From Ianthella basta (lineage: Eukaryota; Porifera; Demospongiae; Verongiida; Ianthellidae): DNA of 64,000 nucleotides. The position numbers and the translations under genes are program-made. The notes beneath the pieces are model-generated. The model made no database searches. It was not told the DNA's origin and worked only from the letters and a program-made list of their open reading frames with translations. The stretch is from positions 11,708,363 through 11,772,362 of the forward strand of contig OZ025869.1 of assembly GCA_964019415.1 (NCBI GenBank). The letters run 5' to 3'. This document shows positions 11,170 through 21,582 of this stretch, one piece after another (the stretch's first letter is position 1; every line of letters begins with the position of its first letter).

Positions 11170-12605
11170 CTGCATAGCACACATATGTAGACACAGATAG
11201 CATTTCAATTCAAGATGTCAATCTATATAATTGATATACAGGGATTTTAGCTTAACCTACGTACATAACCACTTTAAGGTGGTATATGGGCGCATTCACT
11301 TAAAGGGCCCAAAAATTCATATCATTCAGTGGCATGTTCTGCCCATTCAAAGATGCCAATTTCGGCAACCATTTTTGAATCATAACAATTTCTGCTAAAT
11401 TCAATTACTACTGGCAACTTTCACATAATTATACACAATTATCGAGATATAAACAACTATTGCATGTGGGCCACAGAGAATAAAATTTAATACCTTACAG
11501 CAAAAAAGACGCAATTTTCCTATAATTTTATCAGACGTCGTGCTTGTGACGTCTATTTCAGAATGTGCCCAATAAAATGGCTACTCCTATTCTAATGTAT
11601 TAGTGTGCTTCAGCAAAGCTAACCAAATGGAGGCAGTGAGGAACAATTGCAGACCACGGACAGGCTTCCTTTGATGTATTAAAAATGGCAGCGCACCCAA
11701 AACTAGCCTAGAGTACACGTAAAAGAAAAGTGGCATAGGCTGCTCATGCTCCATTTTATCCTTTCGTACCCTCTTCCTTCTCCTTCTTCCCACTGAAGTT
11801 TTGCGTACTTCTAGTGCACGATACAGGGCATCTACGGACTCAAGTCGTGTACGAGGACTTGTGTGAAGGACTAGGATCTGAGCGCCAGTGGCAATCCAAT
11901 AAGTACATGCAGTGCTGGAGTGGGTATACCATCACGGTAACACAGCAGCCGGTTCATCTAGAGTGGCATAACTGTGCTCGATGAAAACTGGGCAGTGGCA
12001 TAACTGTGCACAATCTTCATCTACTTTAACCCATTAGACCCAAAGTTTAAACATCGTGCCACGCACAAATTACGTAACTAAAATGGCTGCTCATATGAAG
12101 AAATTACTAGCAGCATGTCTTTGCGCTTTCAGCCCAATTCGCCACACGAACAACAGGGCAGGAAGAAGGTCATATTCCAAAATGTAGTACAGGAGTGTCG
12201 ACAATCATCTTCGACCCAATCTGCATGGACTCTTTGCACTGGCACACATTCCTAGTGAGCTATACTTCGTGATTTGGTGTTCTCCAAGCCTTTTTCAGCC
12301 TGAAACCGTGACGGCGAAGACTCATCATTTCAGGCTGAATCACAGGAAGTAGTGTAGTCCTTTTTGTGCCAATTCGTGACAGCACATGCATGTTTGGGCT
12401 TCAAGTATATATATACGGACAAGAAAGACGTTGTGCAATGTGGCTCAAACGAAAGTAGTTGCTTGACAATGTGCGCTACCTGCACGACCAGGAGACAAGA
12501 TAGGCAGCTGAGAGAAGGCTCTGACATTGCTTCAAGTACTGTGAAACGGACCATTGCATATAAAGCTTGTAGCCAAAGAAATATGATGTTTTCTGAAGCT
12601 CTTTG
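11170..12605. other. Intron of gene B, no exon recognised
   Basis: The first about 80 bases (cagggattttagcttaac...cgtacataaccactt) are shared with 55075-55115 beside a kelch relic, so the intron edge was duplicated with the exon. The rest has no supported exon or repeat. Confidence 0.45.
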
Positions 12606-12690
12606 GAAATGATGCATATATGCGTCATTCGGGATTATCCGCATTCTAACAAATGACGCATATATGTGTCATTCGGGACTAAGGGGTTAC
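12606..12690. repeat. Paired palindromes atgacgcatatatgcgtcat type
   Basis: Two near-copies of a palindromic motif, tgatgcatatatgcgtcattcggga and tgacgcatatatgtgtcattcggga, lie about 40 bases apart. They may form stem structures or be ends of a small element. Confidence 0.6.
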
Positions 12691-12754
12691 AGAAGGGGTT
12701 TTAGTCAGCACAAGCATTAATCTGATATGCAAAACTGTACAAACTAGTGTATAA

Positions 12755-13055
12755 AAATTCCTTTAGAAGTAAGGGATTTAGGAATGGCCAGCAGAATAAG
12801 CATAGAAACAAGCAACAGTAACTCAACACCATGATGAACCTCAATTCCATGAAGTTCGCTCTGCTTCCTTGTAACTACTAGGGACTAACTAGCTAGACAT
12901 TTGGGTCCATGCGGCTGTACAAGGAGATTAGGAATGCAGAGCAAACTTCACGGAATTGTGGTTTATCATGGTGTTGAGTTACGGTTGCTTGTTTCTATGC
13001 TTTTTCTGCTGGCCATTCCTAAATCCCTTTTAACTCTAAAGGATTTTATATACAC
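12755..13055. mobile_element. Foldback element with arms of about 110 bp
   Basis: The left arm (about 12755-12866) and right arm (about 12930-13055) are inverted copies. Shared blocks include ggaatggccagcagaa, agcatagaaacaagcaac and gtaactcaacaccatgat. A diverged relative of one arm is at 42620-42745. The loop is about 60 bp. No coding capacity; probably a MITE or foldback transposon in the gene B intron. Confidence 0.7.
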
Positions 13056-13614
13056 TACAGTTCAGTTAACGATAATTTCATTTAATGGTATTCCGAGAAT
13101 CATGCTGCTTATCCGTGAATGATTACCGCTTAGCCGAAAACCAGTAACCGTGAACTGTTACTGGCTAGCAGTGCAGTGGCGCACCATGTAAAGAAAAAAT
13201 GGCTGGCTCGAAGCAAGTTATGTATGTATCCAAAAACACTGACACATTTAAACTGTGGCATTTAATAATAGGCTATACTTTGACTAAGACATTCATGCAT
13301 TTGTGAGGTTTGGCTGAAAAGGGGCACCATTGGGGATGATAGATCTGTGTGTGTTGCTAATATTTACAGCCCTCATTCAACCCAACTCAGTAAGGCTATT
13401 GGGTAGAGTCACATGAATCCATAACAGTTGGGCTGAATTTGACCTATGAGTCATTCATCCAAGAGACATCTTGGCTTACTGGGATTGCTGAAAATGTGGC
13501 ATAAATTTCTTTCAAAATGCAAGCTAGTTCAATCACTTTCATACAAAGCAATATACATGACAGTGTTCCATGGTGACCTTTGAAATCATACAGTACATTG
13601 CAGGATAAAGTTAG

Positions 13615-14370
13615 CGTACTACAGGCGTCGTATGTGTAGCGATACGAGTGTACTTGTTAACGGCTACGGGTGTACTTGATAATGGCTATGGGATACACAA
13701 GGTATGGGCGTAGTACATTCAGCTACCTACGGGCATGTTACGGTTACAGGTGTAATACATACGTACTTGCATAAAGGTGCATGTAAATATTCATTCGAAG
13801 TCCGAACCGTTTGCTGTCATAGATACGTCGGTGGCCAGGCCAAAGTGTTACCTAGTGTGCTTCTCTGGCAGTTGTTCCCAGTGTTGTTGGTGTTCGCTTT
13901 CTCTGGTGTATCTGTGACTCTCAGCGCAAAGATGGTGTAATCCAACTATGTAAAGTAATGGATCCTATTTTATCGTTGGTCAGGGAAGAATCATCAGGGA
14001 ATCACATGGTGCCCGGCAGAAGTCCCTCAAACAATATCAAGTGACAGGGACAATCTTGCATGTATCTGGAAGCGGTGGACAGTCGAAACTGAGTGTGGAG
14101 GCAGCAAGAATCATCTATGAAAAGATGGAGGAAGATGAAGATACACCGAAGAAGAACTTTGGAAGCTGCTGTGCATTTGAGCAGGAATGCCAGCAGTTAG
14201 AACTTCTTTCCTACACCCATATCTACACCCGTACTTGTTTGGGCATAATTCAGTAAGGGCGTAGTATGGTAAGGGCATAGAAAGGCTACAGGAATATGAA
14301 TTTACAGATACAGGCGTAGTAATTTACTGTTACAAGGGTATCAATTAACATTTACATGCGTACGTAATGG
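13615..14370. repeat. Degenerate GGGCGTAGTA/ACGGGTGTACTT repeats around an internal segment
   Basis: Clusters of degenerate short repeats (ggctacgggtgtactt, atgggcgtagtac, gggcatgttacggttacaggtgtaa) lie on the left at 13620-13765. Similar ones (aagggcgtagtatgg, ggcgtagtaatttactgttaca) lie on the right at 14230-14370. The internal plus-strand segment around 14041-14200 has an acidic frame (IIYEKMEEDEDTPKK) that I cannot assign. It may be a captured gene piece inside an element. Confidence 0.4.
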
Positions 14371-14713
14371 CGTAGTATGCTAACTATTTTCTGCAATGTA
14401 CCATACATATTTTGGAACATAATTATTCCTGACTTTATATTACACACAAAGTTAGGAGACACTAAACCATCCCAAAATCTCTCTTATTCACTCCATATAA
14501 CAGTTACCTGTCGCCTTTCAGATAGTAGAGTACCATGTTCTGAGGATAGACCAGTACAACCTGGACATGGTGGATAAAGACAGCAAGGATCATGAATGCA
14601 TTGATGCCATGCACTGTTAGATTAAGCTAGATGCAAATTACACAAATGTTGCAATTGCATACTGTTAAGGTGACATACATTATACACCTTGTTCATTATC
14701 TACATTATCTAAA

Positions 14714-15588
14714 CTAGCAGGAAAGCCCGCCTACGGCGAGCTTCCCTGCTCCGGCACAATGACGATGGCACGCCGGCGCCTGTCTGCTGACGCTAGCATG
14801 TTGTGTCATGGTGTGTTGATGTCAGCTGGGCAATATGCTGGTATCTGCAATGTCATGTGTGCATGGCATGTGAGTATGCAGGGGGAGCATTAAGCAAATT
14901 GTACCGTTATCATATAGCATGGAGTGCCAGCAAGTGGAGCACATGCCAGTGCACATAGTAAAGGACAATGCTATGCCTGCAATTTAGTGTATGTAATATC
15001 AAGTTAATCATACTGGCTAAAGGCAGCATGTACATGGTGGTGATTCATGTATGTACTGAGGATGAGGCTGTGCACCGATATGGTGTATAGCTATGTAGAT
15101 TGTCTGTCTGAAAGAGCATGTGTAATCCCTTAAATTAGTCACATTGGCATGCACCGACGCTAACAGAAAGTGACGTCACATTCTCGTGGCGGAATAAAAT
15201 ACTGTACATTGTCAAGGGCTGCAAGAGCGGTCAAAAATGGCATCTCGTGCCACCGAAACATAAGGAAGCGCGCTCTTCGGCTGCAGGGCAGCTAGGTGGC
15301 CGGCACCCCTCTAAGCTTGCGTCTCCCCACTCCCTTAACTGGCATGGCTCGCATCAAGTCCAACAATGACCGGTAGTAGAAGGGCCGGTTGATAGTTGTA
15401 AAAATGATGTGTTGGCCCGTGGAGCACGGACGAAGGACATCTCGTTTTTCGGCTGCAAGGTAGCTAGGCGAACGGCATCCCTCTAAGAACCTGGCCCCCA
15501 AGTCCCTCAACTGGCATGGAGCGTCTCGAGCCAATTCCCTGCAAGGCGCCGATAATATGAGGTAACAAACAAACATATAAATCTGAGA
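14714..15588 (-). mobile_element. Non-autonomous Helitron-like element
   Basis: Read on the minus strand it starts TCTCAGATTTATATGTTTG and ends with the hairpin GCTCGCCGTAGGCGGGC followed by TTTCCTGCTAG and a host T. A TC start, a 3' hairpin and a CTRR end inserted between A and T are the hallmarks of Helitrons. The element at 58345-58762 has matching ends. It has no Rep/helicase. The minus frame 15292-15576 inside it has no recognisable domain. Confidence 0.65.
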
Positions 15589-15828
15589 TTCAGTGCATTA
15601 TAATAAGATACATTTGCTATGGTTTTAAGTCTAAAGAAACACTCCAATTACTTGTCGAGACTCTGTATGCTGTGGATGTATGGTATGGACAGATTGAGTG
15701 TGCTGATAAAATCCTGAACACATATGTTGTGGGCAGATTACACTGTACAATATGTGGCTTTGCATTAGGACATCACATCCTGTATGACCTATTTATAACA
15801 GCTTCCTCAGCAGCGACATATTCTTCTA

Positions 15829-16210
15829 CTGTGGAACCTGTCTAAGATGGTCACTGTGTTAGGCAGCGGCCACTCTAAAATAGCCAACCTCCCTGGCCCA
15901 AAATAGCACTAAAGCATTGCAATATATGTATGCTGTGGGCAGACTACACTTGTACAATATGTTGCATTATGACATCACTTCCTGTACGGCCTAACAGCAT
16001 CCTCAGTAGCAACATTTTCTTCTCCGGTGGAACCTGTCTAAGTTGGTCACTGCATATGTTAGGCAGAAACCTCTCTAGAACAGCCAGCCTAGCCAGACCC
16101 AAATAGCACTAAAGAATTACCATCTAGTATCTACCTCAGTAGAGCAGCCACCTCTTCATAAGGTAAATTAGAACTAGCCCAGAGATCGTTGTTTTAGACA
16201 TGTTCCACTG
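15829..16210. mobile_element. Composite MITE, GTGGAACCTGTCTAAG ends
   Basis: Two nested partial copies start at tgtggaacctgtctaagatggtcac and ggtggaacctgtctaagttggtcac. A closing inverted end (ttagacatgttccactg) lies near 16210. The same family is at 23512-23688, 28479-28686 and 60878-61042. It is a short non-coding transposon with pogo/mariner-like CAGTGGAACCT ends. Confidence 0.65.
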
Positions 16211-16314
16211 TTCACATATCAATACACACTCATATACTTATATACAGCATACCATCTGCCTATATACAAAGGTACTTATGCATGAAAGGCAAATTGATGG
16301 ACGTAGCAGCTCAC

Positions 16315-16530
16315 CTGGAATTGTGTCATTGTAATCCCAGTTACAAACCAAGTTCATGTACTTCCAAAATCCTTGGTTGTGCCCAGTACAAGAATAAACT
16401 CCAGGGTAGCAACACGGAAGGCAGACTAGTGTAGTTACTGCTGCGGAACACACGAAACCCAACACTACGAGTGCATTCAGGCATCTACGGTTAGCCTGTT
16501 TGTGGAAATGGAGTCTTACAGATGGTTCTC
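16315..16530 (-). CDS. Gene B transmembrane exon (phase 1-1)
   Basis: Acceptor TATACTCACAG and donor CCAG|GTGAGC bound 216 bp, exactly 72 codons, in phase 1 at both ends like the other internal exons of the family. The peptide has a basic stretch (HKQANRR), then one hydrophobic helix (CLNALVVLGFVCSAAVTTLV), then a Cys-rich and aromatic tail. By the positive-inside rule the CARD side would be cytosolic and the kelch side would face out, giving a type II protein without a signal peptide. That topology is inference. It lies between the CARD exon (19.4 kb) and kelch exon B (10.2 kb) on the same strand. It could instead belong to an unrelated gene in the intron. Confidence 0.55.
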
Positions 16531-16639
16531 CTGTGAGTATAAAAAGATGATCCCATGCACAGAAGGCGAGGTTATTGCTGAGTGTGACAATTAAGATAGA
16601 TTGTAACATGTGCATCCTTTAGTAGGTACTCTAGTAGGT

Positions 16640-16790
16640 GCACTGAAGTCTGCCTCTCTCACAAACACTTTGACAGATACTAACCTCTTACTGGTGTGCT
16701 CACTGAACATGTACTTCTTTGTATTAGACTTGTCTCCTCTGATGGCAGTAACATAAGAAATGAGCCCAATACAGTGAGATCAATTAATGG
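16640..16790 (-). repeat. Repeat paralogous to 52850-53040
   Basis: On the minus strand both copies read ISYVTAIRGDKS or VSYFIAVNGDKS followed by a KK and TS(K/R)R(L) stretch. This may be an old exon duplicated together with its neighbouring minisatellite. The copy here is cut off from its minisatellite by the Tigger element. Confidence 0.5.
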
Positions 16791-17514
16791 TACACCCTCA
16801 TTAATCCAAACAGCCCTGTACCAATAGCTATTAAAAACTGTTCAGATTAGTGACTTTGTTCAGACTATCGAAATTGTGATACAGTACTGAAATTTGTATT
16901 GTAGATCACGGCACACATGCGTACATATTACATGTGTACATATTATAATAATATTATAGATACATCAAACTAAACAGAGCAATAATCAATTAGCTTTTTT
17001 GAGTAATACTGCTCAGTTGTTTCTTGGCTGCAAGTTTGTGTAGATCACATGGCATGGATAGGTTGTACACACTAGTTTCATCTTGCTGCTGTAGCCAAGT
17101 TATGCAGCTGTCAAACATTTTGAAACCACAGGTGCAGCACTGTTTCGAGCTCTTCATCCCTTCCAAGCTTCATTGTCTTGATTGACCACTTTGCTCCCAT
17201 ATCTGTCATCTTGCACTTGTATTGTCGAAGTGAAGGCTCTTGATTTTGATGTCAGCGATGGTAAAATGACCAATTCCATACTTTTCGCAGAGCACAGTGT
17301 ACAATTTTATTCCAATTTGGTAGAGCAACTGAAGCTTCTGGTCAATAGTTAGCATTTTGTGGGCTCTTTTCCTGTTCCTGCAGCTGATGACGCCATTCTT
17401 GCTGAAACCCACACCTAACACTATGCCGGAAATGATAATTACTAGGGAAAAATCCCCATATGGATTTGCGTGAGTTTGGATTAGCACGGTTCGGACCAGC
17501 AAGGGTCTACTGTA
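16791..17514 (-). mobile_element. Tigger/pogo-like DNA transposon remnant
   Basis: The right end read inward is TACAGTAGACCCTTGCTGGT, continuing CCGAACCGTGCTAATCCAAA, typical of Tigger terminal repeats. The left end has tacaccctcattaatccaaac, a shortened version. The element interrupts a repeat whose uninterrupted form is at 52850-53070. It is about 720 bp and strongly deleted compared with a full Tigger of about 2-2.5 kb. Confidence 0.7.
17206..17502 (-). pseudogene. Tigger transposase N-terminal fragment
   Basis: The minus frame contains KRAHKMLTIDQKLQLLYQIG and LCEKYGIGHFTIADIK. This matches the CENP-B-type helix-turn-helix at the N-terminus of Tigger/pogo transposases (a K-LT-EKL-I block, then YG-G-STI-DI). 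The DDE catalytic domain is absent, so it cannot transpose itself. Confidence 0.7.
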
Positions 17515-17525
17515 TTACTGTATTC

Positions 17526-18160
17526 ACATCTCACTCCCATGCACCACACCTCATGCTAATCCATCACTTATCATGTCAATCCTACCATACTTAATGTGAA
17601 TCATGCTAACCCCCACCTTGTGTCACTCCCATCACACTGTGTTAATCCCACCCCACCTCATGTCACTCCAACCACACTTCATGTCAATCCCACCATACCT
17701 CATCATCGGTCAATCCCTCCATGTCCCATGTCAATCCCACCACACCTTGTGTCACTCCTAACATGCCTCATGTCACTCCCACCTTACCTCTTGTCAATCC
17801 TACCACACCTCGTGTTGATTCCATCACACCTTGTGTCACTCTCACCACACCTCATGTCACTCCTACCGCACATCATGTCACTCCAACCACACTTCATGTC
17901 AATCCCACCACACTTCGTGTCAATCCCTCCACACCTCGTGTCACTCCCACCACACTTTGTGTCACTGATACCAAGTGTTGTTGATCCCACACACCTCGTG
18001 TCACTCCCACCACACTTTGTGTCACTGATACCAAGTGTTGTTGACCCCACACACCTCGTGTCACTCCCACCAAACTTTTGTGTCACTGATACCAAGTGTT
18101 GTTGAACCCACACACCTGTGTCAATCCCACTGCACCTCCTGTCAATCCCCCACAGGGATT
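17526..18160. repeat. Minisatellite of about 20 bp, CTCATGTCAATCCCACCACAC
   Basis: About 30 degenerate tandem units of type cctc(a/g)tgtca(c/a)tcccaccaca. Between about 17930 and 18120 there is a higher-order unit of about 60 bp (three copies) containing actgataccaagtgttgttga. Long frames of type NPTTPHV are by-products. A shorter array of the same unit is at 53060-53230. Confidence 0.9.
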
Positions 18161-18474
18161 GCCATACAGGTGCCACCCCCTGCTGTGTGGCACCTGTATG
18201 GCTTCATCTTGTGAAAGCATGAGGGACCACACTAGAGGCTTCTTATTGCATAGTGCTAATAGACTATTGTTTGTATGGCTGTCTTAGTGTAGTGGTGGTC
18301 CAAGCAGTCGTTCTTGAGTTGCTGTAGTTGCCTGAAGGGCACTGTCGAATTGTGTCCATTCATTTAAGGTTTACACATGCATGCAACACAGAAAATGTTT
18401 AATTGAAGATACAGTTATTCATAAGATTCTTTCACTTCATTCAAACTTCTGGGCTCAAATTACGTCACTCACTT

Positions 18475-19067
18475 GGGTCTGACCTAGTCAGGCGTCGCGT
18501 GATCCCTCCTCGCGGAAGGGTCAGGTTAAGTCTAATACATTGACTTGTGCAGCACGCCACAATGGTTGCGTGCCCAATCAGATTGCAGGAAAGGTGTGAA
18601 ATATTTATCGCTCGCGTGTCCACAAATGGCAGCAGACCAGAGCATGGACCAGTGAGTGTTATAAGCTGTGACGGAAGCCATCCAGCACCTTGATTATTCT
18701 ACCATGAAGCCAGAGCAACTTCAGGTCATGTCTGTCATCGTTTCTAGGAGAGATGTTTTCGCTGTTTTGCCGACCGGCTTTGGCAGGAGCCTGTGCTACG
18801 CGTGCCCACCGATAGTGTTCGGCCTGGTGTTGTCGGTCGAAGGGACATCGATAGTCTTTGTTGTCGCTCCTTTGATGGCTATTATGAAAGATCAGGTAAG
18901 TGTCGCGAGCCGTCACACATTTTTGCAGCCACAAGCAAGGCATAATGTTGTGCAATAATTACATTCCACAGTGCATAATTGCATTCCGCATGGACAAGTC
19001 AATGTATTAGACTTAACCTGACCCTTCCATGAGGAGGGGTCACGCGACGCCTGACTAGGTCTGACCC
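18475..19067 (+). mobile_element. TIR element carrying a RecQ gene fragment
   Basis: Terminal inverted repeats of about 74 bp at 18475-18549 and 18994-19067 differ at about five positions. Landmarks: gtcaggcgtcgcgtga, ggaagggtcaggttaag, tctaatacattgacttgt. The 445-bp interior holds the RecQ-like exon fragment. No transposase is present and I could not find a clear target duplication. A non-autonomous element that has captured host sequence, as Pack-type elements do, is the simplest reading. Confidence 0.7.
18668..18895 (+). pseudogene. Captured RecQ-type helicase exon fragment
   Basis: The frame reads FAVLPTGFGRSLCY, a Walker A motif in which the usual GKS Lys is Arg. It is followed by VFVVAPLMAIMKDQV, helicase motif Ia of RecQ-family ATP-dependent DNA helicases. 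The preceding YSTMKPEQLQVM fits the zero/Q motif. It ends at a splice donor (GATCAG|GTAAGT) and all later helicase motifs are missing. Because it sits between terminal inverted repeats it was probably copied from a host RecQ gene. The K-to-R change would disable ATP hydrolysis. Confidence 0.7.
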
Positions 19068-19420
19068 GCAGCTGGAATACCTACTTATTGGCTTTTCACT
19101 GTTTAGCACAAAGTGGGACATCTGTGAATCAAAGGAGTTGATGGTTAGCTGGAGTATCAGAAGCTTTGATATAAAAACCTCAGCACATCAATTCGTCATA
19201 ACTAATCTGGCCTAGGCAGTAAGTAGTAAACAGTACTACAGATATTTCACTTTGCAATAAGGACCTCATCATTAATCTTTTTGCACCAAGAATGCGAGGC
19301 GCAAGAGAATGCATGTGGAAGGGTCTGAGGTATACCTACATGGAGCTCGAGGCTGGACCCCTTCTCATACCCAGTCCCTGTTCCCTGCATGTAAACACTC
19401 TGTTACACATAAACACTTAC

Positions 19421-19699
19421 TCTCCAGCCGTTTCTTCATTTTCTTTCCTATCTCCTTCATCCTCGGGTTGCCCTTCACAGAAATGATTATATCACAGACC
19501 TTCATCAAGGCCTCTACAGTGCACTTGGCGACCAATATGGTGTGTAGAAGCGTACTTTGCTGTGTTGCATCATTTGCTTGCCTGATATCCTTTACATCTC
19601 CATCACTGATGATATCCGCATGTTGAAGCTCTTGTACCACTGCACTTGCTTTAATTGACTTAATGAATGACTCTCGAAATTCTTCAAGAACGTTTTCAA
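19421..19699 (-). CDS. Gene B CARD-like exon (phase 1-1, 279 bp)
   Basis: Bounded by acceptor CTGCATGCAG and donor GGAGA|GTAAGTG, 93 codons, phase 1 at both ends. The peptide is all-helical, with the CARD-style pattern of a helix, then VVQELQHADIISDGDVKDIR, then helices to RMKEIGKKMKKRLES. It is homologous position by position to the decayed exon at 50534-50812 and more distantly to the CARD exon of gene C. CARDs form homotypic contacts in caspase and NF-kB type signalling assemblies; the partner here is unknown. It follows exon 1 (19953-20091) in matching phase. A DED or other death-fold subtype cannot be excluded without a profile search. Confidence 0.65.
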
Positions 19700-19952
19700 C
19701 TGCATGCAGTAAATTTAATAACAAAGAGCTAATAAACAAGCAGAACTTACTTCTTCTAAACTCAATGAAGAAGGGAATTGCATGTGTCTGTACAAATTTC
19801 ATTTGCAGGATGTGTACCTAAGTGCATGAAGTAAACGCGGAGACAAAACTGTAGTACGTAGCTAGGCAGTGAGCTATCGTAGCCTATAGTACGCAGACAC
19901 TCTTTCACATGTATAGCTATATCTATAAGTACATGGTATGCATATAATTCAC

Positions 19953-20091
19953 CTTGTTCCTGCCCTGGAGAGCTGGGGTTCGTAGACGATATTTCATTTT
20001 CACTTTCTCCCTCAGCCTCCGCCACAAGATGCTTTTGGGCGACATGTGTGGAGCTAGCGTTTCCCAGTTTTCTCTTTATCAGCTTACTCAT
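19953..20091 (-). CDS. Gene B first coding exon
   Basis: Starts at an ATG (20091) and ends at donor AACAAG|GTGAATT in phase 1, matching the CARD exon acceptor. The peptide of 46 residues is polar and disordered: a basic start (MSKLIKRK), then acidic and Ser/Pro-rich (EGESENE, STNPSSPGQEQ). This resembles in character the first exon of gene E at 51417-51573. There is no signal peptide, so the N-terminus is probably cytosolic. Confidence 0.6.
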
Positions 20092-20737
20092 CGATTCCCG
20101 GCTAAGAGCTAATCAACATAAGTCAAATTCCTTCTTCAGACTTGTCGGATACGAGCAGGTCTCCTTCATCCACTGATGAGATGTTTCGGCTAGTTGGCTA
20201 CTGTCGTATACAACCTCAGAAATAGCGCCAGACAGCTATTCTATCAAGCTACCGTATAGCTAACTATGCGTATCGTGTCCTGAACTTCGGTAGTTCCCTC
20301 ATATACGCCACGGTGGAGTGCGCATACGTATACCGTCCGCCCCTAGAATAGGACGCACATCCGGTTGGTAATCTAATTATGCGCCCTCCCCCCAAATGCA
20401 CATTTTAACGCCTCAGCCAGCTCACGTTACACATTGTTTACACAACGCCCCTCACTCCTGCACTTTCCTGAACCAAGTCCAACAAAATCAACTCATCCAA
20501 AGTTCCCCTTGCTATATACAGCTAAGTGCTCAACCTTACTATATATATGGGATACCCAACAATACGCTACTTGCATAAGGTACAGCTACGCTGCAGTATC
20601 AAAATTTTGCATATGACATGTCATTGCACTTTCCATTACTCTTTACACAATATCTACCTGGTGCCCAGTCCATGAACTTGCTGGCGCATTGCTGGCTGGG
20701 GCATTACCAGCCGACACATGTCGAGCACGCGGAGAGA

Positions 20738-20766
20738 CCCGCTCAAAGGGCGGGTCTGTCCGCTAG
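20738..20766 (+). mobile_element. Helitron-like 3' terminus
   Basis: Hairpin gacccgctcaaagggcgggtc, then tgtccgCTAG and a host T. The 5' end could not be fixed; the element would lie to the left. Confidence 0.55.
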
Positions 20767-20934
20767 TAATTATAATTCACATGCATCATCATCATTCATC
20801 CTCATGAATCTTCATGGCTTTATCTCCTTAGCAGGAGGTAGCCCAACAGAAAGCAAATACAATATACACAGACATGGAATATAAAAGACAGTGTATAGTT
20901 ATGACAATGTTTATATACAATCATTGAGTCATTC

Positions 20935-21270
20935 ATCAATAATAGAGAAATTCTTGTGCCATATCTTTCTGGGTCTCCCTCTCGGTCTCTTTCCCTTTGC
21001 TTCCTCCTCATACACTATCTTCACCAACCTGTCGTCTCACATTCATTCCAATTTTGCCTTCAACTTCCTCTGCTTCTCCTTTACCATCTCAATCACTGCT
21101 TCCTGCCCAAGTGCCTCCCTCACCCCCTCATTTCTGACTCTATCTATTCTTGTCAAACCTTGCACTCTTCTCAAACACGTACATTATTTCAAATGCTTGC
21201 AGCTTGCTTACATGTCTCCTCTGCACTGTCCACATCTCACATCCATAAAGAAGCGTTGGCACCACCATAG
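20935..21270 (-). pseudogene. LINE ORF2 C-terminal fragment, frameshifted
   Basis: On the minus strand the fragment reads VPTLLYGCEMWTVQRRHVSK and LQAFEI, then after a frame change GKRPRGRPRKIWHKN. Both are hallmark blocks downstream of the reverse transcriptase in jockey/CR1/RTE-like LINEs. The RT core is absent. It abuts the tyrosine-recombinase fragment, so two mobile elements are joined here. Confidence 0.65.
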
Positions 21271-21582
21271 CATTGCATGGTGTGGCGGGGTCAGTCCCCG
21301 GGCCCTTTCTTCCTCTGGGCAAATGGGAACGGTCTTATTCGAGATCATTTCGTTACCGCAGTGCGGGCTCCTCTTGACCAGGCTGGAGTTGACTCCTCCC
21401 TTTACGCGGGGCACAGTTTCCGCATTGGGGCTGTGACGACAGCAGCTCAACGTGGCATCCCCGACTCACTTATAAAGACCTTGGGCCAGTGGCAGAGTGC
21501 TGCTTATGCGGTTTACATCCAGACTCCACGCGAAACCCTATGCGTGGTGGCGCAATCCCTGGTCCAGCCAACACCAGTATAG
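21268..21582 (+). pseudogene. Tyrosine recombinase C-terminal fragment (DIRS/Crypton-like)
   Basis: The plus frame reads AGHSFRIGAVTTAAQRGIPD, then LIKTLGQWQSAAYAVYIQTP. This is the HxxR box and C-terminal Tyr region of the tyrosine recombinase common in DIRS-like retroelements of aquatic animals. The catalytic His/Arg block and the Tyr (in AYAVYI) are visible; the N-terminal half and any RT are missing. It ends at a stop at 21582. Confidence 0.7.

Noticed and set aside
17526-18160. CRISPR-like array
   Set aside because: Units are contiguous tandem repeats without unique spacers, and the genome is eukaryotic.
17596-18176. Frames of type NPTTPHV and SDTRCGG over 17.6-18.2 kb
   Set aside because: By-products of a 20-bp minisatellite open in several frames on both strands.
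19751-19787. Possible 37-bp exon between gene B exon 1 and CARD
   Set aside because: Length is not a multiple of three, so it breaks the phase-1 join that exon 1 and CARD make directly.
21140-21322. Reading the LINE tail and recombinase as one gene
   Set aside because: They lie on opposite strands and belong to different element classes.
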